From NCBI RefSeq assembly GCF_000699445.3, contig NC_067197.1:3416152-3480151 (forward strand): a stretch of DNA of 64,000 bases, in the 5' to 3' direction. Source of the DNA: Schistosoma haematobium (taxonomy: Eukaryota > Platyhelminthes > Trematoda > Strigeidida > Schistosomatidae). Below the pieces are notes generated by a model. It did no database searches. It was not told where the DNA came from and saw only the letters and a program-made list of their open reading frames with translations. The position numbers and the translations under genes are program-made. Numbering within the stretch: position 1 is the first letter of the stretch; the number at the start of each line of letters is the position of its first letter. Below are positions 12,421 through 25,098 of this stretch, in pieces.

Positions 12421-13020
12421 TACGATTTTAATGATAAACGTAACCCGACGAAGGTGAATATGATATGTGGGTGCCTAATCTGCAAGACTGTACGTGGGTG
12501 TAGGGTTTCTTAATCATTCTTAATTATTACAAACAGTTACACATAAACGTCATTGCTATTCATTCCCATGAAAGTAGAAATAAGATGAAAATTAAAATTG
12601 TGCAAGTTTATTGAATAATCATTGCTGCTAAAGCAGAAAATCAAGTTTACAAGTTGGTATTAAGAATTCTTAAGTAATAATTGTCCACTTTCTTCTCAAC
12701 TTCCGTTGCGAAACGTTCACCATACTTCTCAATGATGCGATGCTTATGGATTCTTTGGCTTCATTGAATACTTATATACACTTCACTCCGTCGTGGTAAT
12801 GCAGTTAATGTATAATTTTGGAAGTTCTGGGTATTATGTAACTTCCATCTGCTACAATACCTAAGGAGTTGATGAGCTATGCAGTTAGTATTTCATAATT
12901 GATATAGCTTACCTGTGGGATTTCGTCTTTTAACGTAGGCAAATAGCATGTGACGGCAGGGATATCGACACATCATAAATGTGCTACAATTGCATTGACA
13001 ACTGCTTACAATTACGGAAT
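12421..13020. other. Unassigned AT-rich spacer
   Basis: No coding match, RNA gene or repeat is recognised here. It separates the deleted non-LTR element from a transposase-like fragment. Confidence 0.4.
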
Positions 13021-13054
13021 TTAGACCTTAAACATAAGATATTAGTTAAAGATC

Positions 13055-13290
13055 TTACGATTTTTGGCTCACTTTCAAACCTTCCCATTTCCGTTTATGA
13101 CCAAACGTACAATTAAACGTTACAAACAGGTATTTGAACCTGACATCCTTCAGCAATCTGCTTTCTGTGTGGATGTAACGAGTATAAGTAGTCTGAGAAG
13201 GGATAAAATTATAATTCCATACTTTTTGGAACTCTTTTAAGTCGCTTTCAAAATCATCCCACAACACGAAACGCTTGTTCAGTATCATAC
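13055..13290 (-). pseudogene. FAR1-like N-terminal fragment of a MULE/ZSWIM-type protein
   Basis: A 77-codon ORF with LWDDFESDLKEFQKVWNYNF near the start and FKYLFVTFNCTFGHKRKW after it. This pattern of an aromatic/acidic helix followed by Y/F.C..G..R resembles FAR1-type DNA-binding domains at the N-terminus of Mutator-like transposases and ZSWIM proteins. No continuation with a DDE domain is visible downstream on this strand, so it is a remnant. The assignment is tentative. Confidence 0.4.
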
Positions 13291-13958
13291 TTCGAAAGGC
13301 ATCGGTTAGGTCGTCTGAAACGTCACTTCAGCATGAAGCACTAAAAACAGAAATGACTAATTATTAAAAAGTTATTCCTTGCAACAACAATAACCCAAAA
13401 AAATACTACAAATACTTAGAATTTACCTGTGATTTGACATTTCGTTGAGCTTTACTGCAGGTATTGGGATCACAGATAAAATTACGAAGCAACAACAGAG
13501 CCAAAGTGTACACTACAAAACAGAGGACGCTAAATTAATGGTTTTGGTATTTATTTCGTGCTTTTTTATGTAGCATAAGATGACTTATATATGAAAAAAC
13601 GTGATACTCATGCAATCCAACCAACCCACGGCAATTGAAATACGGAATGACCGCCTTTAGTCAAGCCGTTCAAGGTCGTTGAAACGAAAGGGCGGGCACA
13701 TTTCAAAAGGACCTAACGTTTAAACCTTGCCATTGTTTCTCGTTGAGTTAATTAACTGTTTTGATCGTAAATTACTCATCAAAACTACTGTTTACACTTT
13801 AATTGCATCTACCCCAGTTAAAGTGATATTGTATTGAGTTTTTCGATTTTGCTTCTGTGTATTTATTGCATCGAAGCATATTTGGTCGACTTTTACTTGG
13901 TTTATTTAGTTAAGGTTTGAAAATCCTTTTACATATACTGTTTTTGTCACCGTTCTAG

Positions 13959-15137
13959 TTGATTTTCAAGATGGCTAGGTCTGCTCATAAATGTGGACAA
14001 CCATACTGCTTATTTCCCGTGGATGAAGGGATGCAATGTGATGAGTGTAATAAGTGGTTCCATAAGATGTGCACCCGACTAAGCCCCACTGCATATAAAA
14101 GGTGTTCAAAGCCCAACTCTCATTGGCTTTGTAGTTTTTGTTGCTCGAGCAAAACTTTGCTTATCCAGGAAGCAATTAGTCTCCTGGTGTTGGCTAATAA
14201 GAAGGTTGATGAGGGCTGTACTGATAACATTGGTACTGATGGCGAAGATTGCGTTAGTGTCGTAAGTGCTATCACGGCGCAAGCCAGACATCTACCTGTG
14301 CAACCCGCAGTTAAACGTTCTCCCCCGAAACGATCAGTGAGTGACACGTCATTAGACGTTGGTGGCCATATTGCTACAGCAGCAACCGGTGACCCAGATA
14401 AAACAATTACTGTCCCGAGTTGTGCTAATGTAGACGTTTCGACTGATGGAAAATGGATGACGCGAAAACGCAGAAGAGTAGGAAAGATAGCTAAAACTAA
14501 TGACTGTTTACTTGGTAAGTCCTTGGTGGACTCTCAGACCAATCCGCCAAAGTCCCATAGTAAAGCTTCGTCTGACATTGTTGTGAGTCATTCGCTTGAC
14601 TCCCAGGACTCTGTTAAAATAAAAACTAATCGTAAGATACCAGTAGTTAAAATACAGGATCTAACGTCACGGTCGAAAGCTGTGAACACAGTTTCAAAAG
14701 AAGCTAAACCCCTCCCTAGTTTAATTATTTGGAATCTAGAGGAGTCGAAAGACAACGAACCTGCTAGAAGACATGCACATGACCTGCAGTTAGTGGAGTC
14801 TGTGGTAAGGAATGTACTACCAGAAGAGGTTTCAGGGGTAAATATTACAAAAGTAATACGACTTGGTAAATGGGTTGGAAGCGAGACCCAACCAAGACGG
14901 ATCCTGAAGCTGGTTCTCGGGAGTTTTGAAGAAAGGGACATATTACTGAAAAACGCACCAAAAACTAGTGACTCAAATATCCGTATTCGACCAGATTGGC
15001 CGCTTGAGGATCGAATCAAGTGGAGGAGTGCTCTTACGGAGTTAAGGACTCGCAAATTAAATGGCGAAAATAACCTTACCATTAAGGGTTTTCGGGTAGT
15101 CAGGTCTTGGAAGCCAATGCTTCCGAGGCCTGTATAG
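13959..15137 (+). CDS. CR1-type retrotransposon ORF1 (PHD finger + RRM-like domain)
   Basis: Intact 392-codon ORF. Residues 12-60 hold a PHD-like zinc finger (C..C spacing with MQCDECNKWFHKMC and a closing CSFC). A central Ser/Lys-rich linker follows. The C-terminal 130 residues (LIIWNLEES... to ...IKGFRVVRSW) look like the RRM-like nucleic-acid-binding fold of non-LTR ORF1 proteins. PHD-bearing ORF1 immediately upstream of an EN-RT ORF is typical of the CR1 clade, so I read this as an element gene and not a host PHD gene. An alternative start is Met5. It ends 32 nt before the ORF2 remnant. Confidence 0.8.
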   Translation: MIFKMARSAHKCGQPYCLFPVDEGMQCDECNKWFHKMCTRLSPTAYKRCSKPNSHWLCSFCCSSKTLLIQEAISLLVLANKKVDEGCTDNIGTDGEDCVSVVSAITAQARHLPVQPAVKRSPPKRSVSDTSLDVGGHIATAATGDPDKTITVPSCANVDVSTDGKWMTRKRRRVGKIAKTNDCLLGKSLVDSQTNPPKSHSKASSDIVVSHSLDSQDSVKIKTNRKIPVVKIQDLTSRSKAVNTVSKEAKPLPSLIIWNLEESKDNEPARRHAHDLQLVESVVRNVLPEEVSGVNITKVIRLGKWVGSETQPRRILKLVLGSFEERDILLKNAPKTSDSNIRIRPDWPLEDRIKWRSALTELRTRKLNGENNLTIKGFRVVRSWKPMLPRPV

Positions 15138-15169
15138 ATTGAACGATTGATTGCCAAAACACCTTAAGT

Positions 15170-17935
15170 GTGTGCTACACGAACGCTCGTAGTCTTAGAA
15201 ATAAAACGTCTGAGCTAAGTCTGATGGTGCAAGAATTATGTCCCGATATAATCGTTGTTACAGAAACTTGGTTCACCGTTGATATAGACTGTTCTCCGTT
15301 CATTGCTAGTTATATCTGTATCAGAAGTGATAGAGTTTCAAGTCGCAAAGGGGGGGTATAATATTATACGTTAGGGATCACTTTCGTATTCAATCAACCA
15401 TATCGGAGGCTCACATCAGTGGCACATGTGAGGTTGCATGTTGTAAGATTAAATCTAGAAATGGGTTAGTGACTATAGGGGAATATACCGTAGTCCGTCT
15501 TGTCTTGCTGACGACTTTATCCTAAGACACATCTGTTCTTGGAGTATGGCAGAATGTTGTCTCATCATTGGGGATTTCAACGCACCGTATATCAACTGGA
15601 TAGAGCTTACAGCTCCAGGTAGTGGTTTCGATAGCGATCTTTTATCTACCGTTATTCAGTGTGCACTTGTGCAATGTATCACAAAACCGACACATATTAA
15701 TTTCAATCATGATCCGTCACTGCTGGACCTCGCCCTCACCCACCACTCTGAGGATGTCTTTGATATTCAGCACCTTCATCCACTAGTGAACAGTGATCAC
15801 GTTGTAATTCACTTTAAGTTTAGAACACATGGTATACAATTCGTATCTGCTCCACCCCGTCCCAGTATCTGGCGAGCTAATATTCCGGAAATCAGAAGCT
15901 GTGCTATCTCGACTGATTGGTCGGTCGACGCGGATGGATTGATCGAAGATGAATGGAATAAGTTTAAGGCTACATTCGAGTCCGTAACGTCGCCGTTTAT
16001 CCCATGGTCAGCACGTAAGCTATCACATTGCCCTCCATGGATTAATAAGGAAACCCGGAAGCTGTTAAAGCGTAGGAAACATTTCTGAGACTTTTCTTGT
16101 TGACAGGTCATGCACCATTTAAGCATGAGCACCGAATATTCCAGAATATTCGTAAAAAAACCATAGCTAAATCTCATACTACTTACGAACGACAATTAGT
16201 ATATGATAGCCGTACTCGTCCGAAACGATTGTTTTCGTATGTTAAACGGCAAATGAAACGTAGTGATGGCATTCCCCCGTTACTGTTACACGAAACTTCA
16301 GAATTACTGGCTGAATCAGATCGAGCAAAAGCTGAGACTTTTTCAGACTACTTTAGCGAAGTCTTCCCTGCGTTTATTGTAACAAATACTTGTCCCACTC
16401 ACACCGAGATACCAACCATGGAATCTGTACAGGTGACTGAGGAAACTGTCCTTCAGTTGATAACTAACCTCAAACCTGGTAAGACACCGGGCCCTGACGA
16501 GTTATATCCACGGTTGCTGTCATCTCTTGCGGACATTATTTCAAAACCGCTCGCGACACTCTTCAACATTTCCCTCTCACTCGCTCAACTCCCTAGAGAT
16601 TGGAAGGACGCTGTAGTCAGCTCTATATTTAAGGACGGTCAGAGACAGATAGTATCTAACTACCGGCCTGTCAGTCTAACTAGCATAGTCGTTAAGTTAC
16701 TTGAAAAGATAATTCGGGTTAGGTTGCTAAGCCACATAGATTTACACAATCTGTTAGCTCCTGAGCAACACGGATTTTGTGACTAGCGTTCATGCTTGAC
16801 CAACTTACTTATTGCGAGGGAGGATTGGACAGCAGCCCTAGATAACAGTCTGTCGGTCGATGTGATATTTATAGATTTTAGCAAAGCATTTGACAAGGTT
16901 TCACACGTAGGTCTTTTGCAGAAGCTCACGAGCTTGGGAATAATAGGTTCTGTACAGGAGTGGATAGGCAACTTCTTATGTGACCGCAGACAGAATGTGA
17001 GGGTCAACGGAACGCTATCCGATTGGAAGCCGGTCAAAAGTGGTGTACCCCAAGACACCATCTTAGGCCCCCTGCTCTTCCTTCTCTACGTTAATGAGTT
17101 ACGGCTGTTACTTAAGTCGTCGACATTATTGTTTGCGGATGATGTAAAAATCTGGAGAACAATAAAAAGTGCGGCTGATCATCTGGATCTTCAAGCTGAC
17201 TTAGACGATTTAGTTAGATGGGCTCGAGAGTGGGGCTTAGAAATCAATGCTAGGAAGAGTGTGGTAATGCACACAGGTCACAGTAATAGTTACCGTTACA
17301 CTATTGAGGGTAAACCTCTTCCATGCGTTCAAGAGCATAAGGACTTGGGAGTAGTATTAAGTCATGATTTAAAAACAACTTCGCATTGCAAAGCAGCCGC
17401 TGTCAAAGGTCTTCGTGCGTTATGGTCACTTCGCCGAGCGTTCAAATGCTTTGACGAGGAAATGTCTCGAATTTTATATCCCACCTATGTAGGACCACAT
17501 TTAGAGTACTGTATCCAAGCAGCTAGTCCGTGTCTCGTAAAGGATACTAACTCCCTTGAGCGTGTCCAGCGTGTGGGAACGAAATTAGTGAAGGGTCTTC
17601 CTAGACTCCCTTACGATGAGCGCCTAAAACGCCCAAACATATTCCCCTTGTCGTATTGTAGGATGCGATGTGACATACCGGCATTTCGTATCTTTAATTA
17701 TGAGTTGGGTGTTAATATGACTTATGTTTTTGCTCCCTCCAGCACTAATAATCTCCAAGGTCATAGCAAGAAGGTTCATAAATCAAGATTTAATAAATTT
17801 ATGGTGGGGTCCCGTTTTTCTCATCGAGTAGTCAATCATTGGAACGCCTTACCCGAACAAGTGGTACCAGCCCCATCAGTGAATACTTTCAAGGAAAAGC
17901 TGGACCTTCACTGGAAAGCAATGTGTCAGGATTAA
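15170..17935 (+). pseudogene. CR1-type retrotransposon ORF2 (EN + RT), broken
   Basis: Endonuclease start with YTNARSLRNK and VTETWFT, then GDFN.PYINW, SLLDLALTH and NSDHVVIHF. RT follows: GKTPGPDELYPRLL, YRPVSLTSIV, IDFSKAFDKVSH (first catalytic Asp), SGVPQDTILGPLLFLLYVNEL and the LFADDVKIW active-site box near 17140. The C-terminus matches the VVNHWNALPEQVV element signature. Frameshifts lie near 15360, 15478 and 16088, and an in-frame TAG is at 16784-16786. QGT/QGS is replaced by QDT before ILGPLLF. It was otherwise full length, so decay is moderate. Element ends were not pinned; the 5' UTR may start near 13650 and the 3' UTR runs past 17938. Confidence 0.9.
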
Positions 17936-18050
17936 CACAGGTTCATCAACCTACTATCCTTATTACTGAAGACTGAAGACTAGTGAGAACGCCGTGCTCA
18001 ACATCCCCTGCACTCGCTAGCCAGATTAGACCAGTCGATCCAAGATATAT

Positions 18051-18690
18051 TGATAACCTATGAAATATGACTTCGAACCTCCTTGCTTCTGTCTTTTGAT
18101 TTCACTTGGTGGGTACGATTCATATTAGGTGTTACTGGCTAAAGCGTTGTCGAACTCCAAATACCTGTGGCATCTTCAAGTGCATGAAATTGAGGAGACA
18201 ATCAATCCAATCGAAACAACTTTACAAGTCCTAAAATCTCATTTTAACTTTATTAGCTTGATTACAAGCTCCTAGCTTGAAGAGGCCAGTATATAATCTA
18301 TACCATATCACGTTTTGATATTCCATGTAGTCTGTGGCACTTGGTCAGCTTGTATCCCGTAGAATACGGTAGATTGATCTCGAATTCAAAAATATATTGG
18401 CACAGCACAATCTCTTACTCCTGTTTTGATCGTCATTGGGGTCCTTACATTAGGGGTGGTTACGGATTAAAGTGTTCTCAAGCTCTGTATATCCGTGATA
18501 TTTTCAAAGTTATCTGTTTTTAACGCCATATCACTACACGGACTTATGAAACATTACTACCATATGAAATATATGCTAAAAATCCACCGGTTACATGTGA
18601 GTGATGAACCCTTCTGTTGGCTGAGCTTACATAGAAACATGGATCTCAGTGGATGTGAACCTTCATAAGCTGTTGGAATCCGAATTCTTT
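18051..18690. other. Unassigned DNA 3' of the CR1 element
   Basis: Possibly still part of the CR1 3' UTR at its left end. No other feature is recognised. Confidence 0.35.
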
Positions 18691-18694
18691 CATT

Positions 18695-18835
18695 TAAACT
18701 TGATATTTCAACGATTGAACCCGTGAGTCGATGTAGGCTAGACACCCAGTGAAGACCTGGAAGCACTGGACAGCCGTTTCTTCCAAGTATGAGACTTCTC
18801 AGCAGTGCGCAACCAAGATCTTTCATGAGGAATAT
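18695..18835 (-). repeat. Hammerhead-bearing SINE fragment (second SINE family)
   Basis: On the minus strand it shows the ribozyme-like block (18763-18808) and tail of the GCACTGCTGAGGAG-type SINE seen repeatedly in the CASK introns. The GAAAC strand and the GTC cleavage triplet are kept. The catalytic CUGANGA strand reads CTGAGAA, changing the invariant G8 to A, so the ribozyme is predicted inactive. Confidence 0.7.
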
Positions 18836-19755
18836 GTTGGGGTTTCGGGCGTGTAAGAAGTACGGCGGTCTATACCTGTCCTTTGTCTATCATTCACTCA
18901 TAGAGGCTATCTTAACAGAATTGAGCAACTGCCAGCAAACGAAGTAAATAACTACGTGATCGTTGTGTGCATTTCCAACTGTGGTATGGTCTATAAAGCT
19001 AATACTCAAACTGGACCGTTGTATAGTAGGCTTGCAAGGAAACAACCATTTCTTAAACTCCCCATGGGAAATAAAAAATCAACTCATAAGAACTAATTGA
19101 AAAGATAAACAACGGCTTTGTGAAGCAATATAACCAAGTTACTACACCGTCCATACCTTAGGCAGTTTGAAAAAAGAAAAACAGTCAATTCAAGGTCAGC
19201 TGTGAACTGCAATGCTTACAGACACGATGACGCTGAAATTTAGTTCAGCTTTAGTAAATGTGATGCACTGTACCACAGCAGTACTGCTCGTAGCAAGTAT
19301 TTGCGTATTTCAGTAATATGCTGGAAGAGCTGAGAACTGAAGACATTTGACTGTTTATAAACTGCTGTGTTGAGTTTTAATAATTTCACTATTTTTAGAT
19401 GCTTATGTTTTACTCAACTTCTGAACTTGTTTGTTTATATCTTTATCCTGCGACATTTTGTGTCCCCTTCGTGATTGATTTGGTATTTACGAGTTTTCGC
19501 TCCAGGGACGTAAAAATATAAGGTTTGTTTTGTAAGTATTATAGTTATTATTAGAATGATTTTTAGGTCGATTGTTTGTAACTTGCGGATAAACATCGTT
19601 GCGTGATTTGTAGTTTGGACCTATTGTTAACTTTAGGTTCGTAAGTTACAAGAAGATCAGCATGCCGTGCATAAACAACGGAGGAGAGCCGAACATGGTG
19701 AATGTAAAACTTTTCAGTATTTATACGTTCAGATTCAAAGGTCGTGCGGTCAGTA
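18836..19755. other. Unassigned AT-rich DNA
   Basis: No coding region or known repeat is recognised. Confidence 0.35.
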
Positions 19756-20040
19756 ATAAATACCACCACAAACTGCTACAACCATCGTCAAAAAAGTATA
19801 AGTATTTATAAATAATTTTTTACGTAAGGTACTCAACGTTCGTCGGCCGGACACCATCAGCGACACCCTACTATGGGAGAGAACAAACCGGCGGAAACTA
19901 AGAAAACAATTGTAAGCAGATATGAAAAGGTTGAATAGCAACTGGAAACGACTACAAAGGATTACCCAGGACAGAGTTCCACGGGTAATGCTGGTGGACG
20001 GCCTTCGCTCTACCACGAGGGCCGGCAGATGTGATGTAGT
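19756..20040 (+). mobile_element. RTE 3' fragment
   Basis: Decayed C-terminal RTE coding: VQVFINNFLRKVLNV, then RPDTISDTLLWERTNR, then after an internal deletion [10 protein letters not shown] and MLVDGL. This is colinear with the last third of the RTE copy at 2650-3050. The TAAG tail is not preserved. Confidence 0.8.
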
Positions 20041-21880
20041 ACTTAAATAAGATCCGTTAGTAACACTGACTCTGGATACGATAAATGTAGGAGTGTCAAC
20101 AGGTCATTTCACTCCTATGAGCATGGCTAGCAATTAAAACGTCATCCATACATTCATCATCGAATTCAAGGTGTATTATAGTTTATTTATGTGTTTGAAA
20201 CCATTACTTTGCTTATTTATTCTGGATAGTTTAATATTCTGTTCAGTATGATGCTACATAGTTGTATTTCGTTTTACGTCTAGATGCCTACTTCCAGTGG
20301 TCTTGCGTCTATGGAGCCTGGTACCAATCAACTGGTTAGGACAACACAAAATGACATCAGCACCAAGTTAGTGTGAGTTTCTTCCTGTTTATTCTTTATT
20401 AGCTCTTTACTCTTCTGTACACTATGTTGACTAGCAATTAATATTATTTCTCCACTCGTTACCTTATCTACAACTCATATACTTTTCTGCCTGCTTTAAT
20501 AAACAACTATCCTACAATATACCCTTTTTAATGCTTATACTGTAATTGGCAAACTATACTTTATACTCTAGTCAACAAAAGTACTGCAGCGATGCCTTAC
20601 CCACAGTCCATAACTTGTAACTGCCTGATAAGCTTGTAAAATGGTACTTATAAAAATAGTGTCTTCTAACAGGATGTAAAACACAGAGGATTGTGTGAGG
20701 TACGATATCTATCCAAAACTAAGCTTAAATGAGCCTAACATCACAAAAGGAGGGAGGGTGGAGTTACTGACCAGCAAGATCTGATGGTGAGGGCGATGAC
20801 TTTAATCCACCAGTGTTTGTGGGGCAGAACATTTTGAATCTATCAGGCTCTTTATGGTTGAGAATAAGTCAGTCAGTCTGTTTTATAGATTGTCTTTCTA
20901 CGCTCACCACTCACCACTCGGACTCACGTTTCCAATATTATGCTGGATTAGCTATTCTATTAAGACAACCTATAACATGCTAACTCGGGCTTTTACACTA
21001 CGATTGTGTGGCTGGCATCGGATAAACAAAAAAAGGAAAAAAAGTTAGACAACAAAAGATATAGCCATTAGTATTCTTAACACTTCACTCTCTATATGCA
21101 CACTCCCTTCTAATAAACCGCTTTCCTTGTATCAGCCTTGACTTCCTTTCCTTCATGTGAGCTTACTCCAACTTGTTAAGCAACACAACTCATTGTTCGT
21201 TATTACTACATTCTCTTATATGGAGCCTCTGACTTCATTTCATTCTAACAAGAGACAATATGAATTTAATCTAATTTATTATACCTCTGTCTGTTCTACT
21301 ACACAATGTAAACAACGTTTGGCGTTCATATCCAAGTGCCTCTCTGCACTTCTGCTTCTCTTTCTCTTTTTTCTTTAGAAACTTGCTCTGAGGGCACAGC
21401 TATGGAACTTCTGATGTCTGAAACCAACTCGACGTACGCGTTTGCTCAAGGTCATGGTTTACAGCAAGCGCTCTGCGAGTCTACTTTACAACAACCATAA
21501 ACTTAATAAGTTGGGAAGCATGCTGTGCACCAACAAATGTTGTAATTCATAGATCATGCCTGTAAAAATGGGGCGTGTACCTGCTCGTGCGGAAATATAT
21601 TATTATTATATGAGGGTCGTCACATTCTCTGGCATGTTTCCCCGGTTCCTGGCCGCACTGGGTTGGAAATCGCTGTTGTCTGGTCGATGGATTGTTTTCT
21701 AAAGTTTGACTTTTCTTGTAATTTGATTGGCGAATTCGAGGAATCTTAAGCAGTATTATTTTTAACTTCACGGGCTTCAAGAGGAAAGGTGTTCGGCGCG
21801 TACAATAGTTCAAACAGATAATTTAATTCCCAACACGTAGACCTAGCTTTTCATCGACACCACGAACGTGAATTACAGCA
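20041..21880. other. Unassigned AT-rich DNA
   Basis: Only short ORFs without recognisable similarity. A GTCAGTCAGTCTG run occurs at about 20867-20880. No RNA gene is seen. Confidence 0.35.
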
Positions 21881-21889
21881 AACAAACAG

Positions 21890-22060
21890 AATCGCCTAAG
21901 TGTAATCAACTCCCTCAACTTTCTTGGGTATGTTATTTTCTAGACTCTGGAATAACCTACCAGAATCTATCTGTACGATAAAATCACTCCCATTATTTGT
22001 TCGCTGCATCGATGCATACTGCTCCTCTGAAAATGCATTGAACGGTCTGGCACCTGTATG
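21890..22060 (+). pseudogene. Possible non-LTR RT C-terminal fragment
   Basis: The short frame reads SRLWNNLPESICTIKSLPLFVR, which matches the R.WN.LP...SV..FK block found at the extreme C-terminus of CR1/jockey-type reverse transcriptases (compare VVNHWNALPEQVV near 17830). No catalytic part is present. Confidence 0.45.
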
Positions 22061-22080
22061 TGTATCTCATTCCACAAGTT

Positions 22081-24676
22081 TTATTATAGGATCTTTAAAA
22101 GTTTAGCCATTTTTATTAGTGAATCCCCTAAGTAAAACCACCTACTTGCTGTCACTTTATGTTAACACCGTCCTTAGCAAGTTTAACTAATTTGAATAAC
22201 ATCAACAGTATATAACTGTGTCACATGACACACGCATTTAGGTAGACCTGATTCATATATTTTGGCAATTACTGCTTTGTTGTTCCGTGCTCTCTACTTT
22301 CGTTTTAATTTCTCTAGTTGTAGAAGTTATCATTAGTTCAATTTGGAACACGAAATGACCTTAATTACTCCGTTCATATATCAACGGGCTGTCCATTTAA
22401 GAAATATTAAAAATTATCGGCTGATGCGTTGGATTACTGTAATACATGTACTATTTAAGAAACTACTGAACTTAAAACTTTCTTCTAACGCATGTTTGTC
22501 CTCTACATCTAATATTACTATTTATATCAAATTTAAAAAAATAATAATAATTTATTCTCAAATAACAGTTTGTTACATGAGGCATACCAGTTTACAGGCA
22601 AGATCAAATTGATACAATGATATAATATCCACTGTAGTAAATTACATAGTTGGGTTGATAATTTATGAGATGTGAATGTAGATGGTTTAAATCAGTACTA
22701 CGGTTGGCGCGCTTTACGAAAGTTGCGTTGCGAATGTGCAACTGGTTGTCAAGGTTAGGTCCATTGAAAGTGGGAGCTTCTAAATGTCGCAACCTTATGT
22801 CCCTTTGGAATGTCTAAGGCTTTGAGGATGGTGCAGGATGAAATCACCGTTCCATATCACAAGAGGACTGAAAGAGGGAGCAAGTAAAATAAAGGACGAG
22901 AGGCAGCTGCCTCATTAAAGCAGCTCTCATTTTATTCCACCTCCGATTATAAGTGGTTCTGTGACAACCAAGGGAACGTGACAAGTTCACAGTTGCCCTA
23001 CGTCTACGAACATTCTCACTGATATCAGAAAAAGTCATATTATTGGCCTAAGAAGGTAATCAGTCACAATCAACCTAAAATCCTGAGAGCACGTCACTCA
23101 CCTGCATCACGTAAGTTTTTTGTGATGGCTCCAAAGCACGTCGGAACACTTTAACTAAACAACAAACGAAGTCACTCTATATGCGTATCAACCGAAAGCC
23201 TGGTTCCGTATTTTGTACATTGTTTCTATGACAATATTTTTTTTTTTTTAATTTGCGGTGAATAAATTTGTCAAAGTTTATGAAAACTTCTGTTCCCGAT
23301 GCGGTTCATTCAAACACTGTACGTTACGTAGAACTGTCAACAAATTTCCGCCAAATACACGACGTAAGGGGGAAAAAGCGACATTTCCTCTAAATAACCG
23401 GCGTAAAGGCGAAAAAGCGACATTTCCCCTTTTTGTGTTGCTTGGGAGAGTAGCCAACATTCATGAAGGAATGTTTAAGGTATGATTACTCAGTCTAATT
23501 TTCTTTTATTAAGGTATTTGTTAAGAAAGAGCATTTTAATAGGTTAAAGAAAATAAGTGTTAACAAGGTGTGAGTGGACATACAACTGACAAATGGAGGC
23601 GATTCGGAAAAGAGCTGAGAGTATGGAATTATGTGTGATTATAAAATAAAATATAGTGCTAGAAACAGTATCGTGATGTACAATTGGCTATCTTTCTTTT
23701 ATTATCGAAGCTATTAGAGCCCCTTTCGTTATTTTTGTAACACGATTTAAAGGGGTATTTTGCGTGATAAATCAGCATCAACACCATAAGTTCGTGACAT
23801 CCCACTAAACCATAAGGAGCCGTAATTAATCAAATTGTTCTGCCCTACAGACATGGGTGGATTGAAGTTATCTCCTCATGCCTGTAAACTGGCATGAGTT
23901 CTGTAATTATTATTTCCAGAATATAAAATTATCATTACCCTCGAGGTATATGCCCGCTGGAAAACAAAGTAAAGGGTATCTTTGATAACTCACAACCGGC
24001 CACAGTCAATCATTGTCGACGAACTGATGACTTTTTATTGACGTCTCTCGACGAATCGAATTTCTCCATTGAGATCACTGGTCGACGAGTTCCGTAAAAA
24101 TACAACAATAATCAAATTTTATGAGAAGAAACTATGTACCTAGGTCAAAACCAGCAGTCCTTCTGGAGAGAAACACTTAGCCATGTATTGTGCTGTGTAG
24201 AAGTTCTAACTGTACGCTTTGACCAAACGACGAGGAGGCATTGACATGAAACGGTTTATCACCGATGTTTAGAAATTGATATAGGAGTCAGTTGAAACCA
24301 AAATGCCTTTGTAATTCTGCTTAGATGAAAAGGGTTTATATCCCTCTACTACCTGGAGAAGATTAAAACTTCATGGCTTTGAAACAGAGACTTAAAGCTG
24401 CCATCACGAGAACATATTACGCCGCCGAACTGATCATGAATTAACAGGCTAAGACTATGATTATATATAAGCCTAGACATTATGCAAGCCATGAAAACCA
24501 ATTGCATTTAAGAATTCATATGTTCGTGTGGATACATATATTTGGAGTACGCAAACCATAAAAACAGTGGTTAAGGAGCGTGCGTCCTAAATGACTTCAA
24601 ATCAGTCACTGTCAACTGCTCCGAAAAATGTGAGACAGTTCAAAAACTATGGGTCAAACATGTGTGAACAGACAAG
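22081..24676. other. Unassigned AT-rich DNA left of the LTR element complex
   Basis: Contains a tandem pair of 39-bp repeats (23353-23430, listed separately) and short ORFs without recognisable similarity, including 22844-23038 on the minus strand. Nothing else is supported. Confidence 0.35.
23353..23430 (+). repeat. Two tandem 39-bp repeats
   Basis: Units 23353-23391 and 23392-23430 both contain GAAAAAGCGACATTTCC and align over their full length with only a few mismatches. A poly-T run lies about 100 bp upstream. Confidence 0.85.
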
Positions 24677-24681
24677 GATAC

Positions 24682-25058
24682 TGTTGGGATACTCAGAAAA
24701 ATATCCCAAAAACAATTATCCGGTTAAGTCTAACGCTACCCTTGAACGTTAAATGGTGTCATTTCCCTATTGGTCGTTTCCCTACTGATCAATATTTATT
24801 TCGCGTGTCATTTTCCTATTGGTCAACATTATTTAACGTGTCATCTTTCTGTTGGTCAATATTTATAGTAATCCTAACTGTATAAATATGCATTTGTTTG
24901 TAAATCATTATTCTGCTGCTCCTGACCCCATAAACGATTTTACATCTACGGTTCGTGTTCTGATATATTGGAGATTAGAACAGTATAGGGGTCGAACTCG
25001 GATATCTGAAGCTTGTCAATCGGTAGAATTTAGAGTAGCGAACTCGCGATTCACAATA
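24682..25058 (+). repeat. 5' LTR of gypsy element 1
   Basis: Begins TGTTGGGATACTCAG and ends ...TTCACAATA. It pairs with the 3' LTR at 29250-29626, and I see no mismatch between them. It contains three near-repeats of a TCATTTCCCTATTGGTC-type motif, then a TATAAATA at about 24880. Confidence 0.95.
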
Positions 25059-25098
25059 AATTGGCGACGGAGATTTAGCAACAAGTTGGTGATTAACT

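Noticed and set aside
13959..15137. A host gene for a PHD-finger protein
   Set aside because: It is followed after 32 nt by CR1-type endonuclease and RT on the same strand, and its C-terminus has the ORF1 RRM-like pattern, so it is element ORF1.
14588..15157. Minus-strand 189-codon ORF
   Set aside because: Antisense shadow of the CR1 ORF1 C-terminus.
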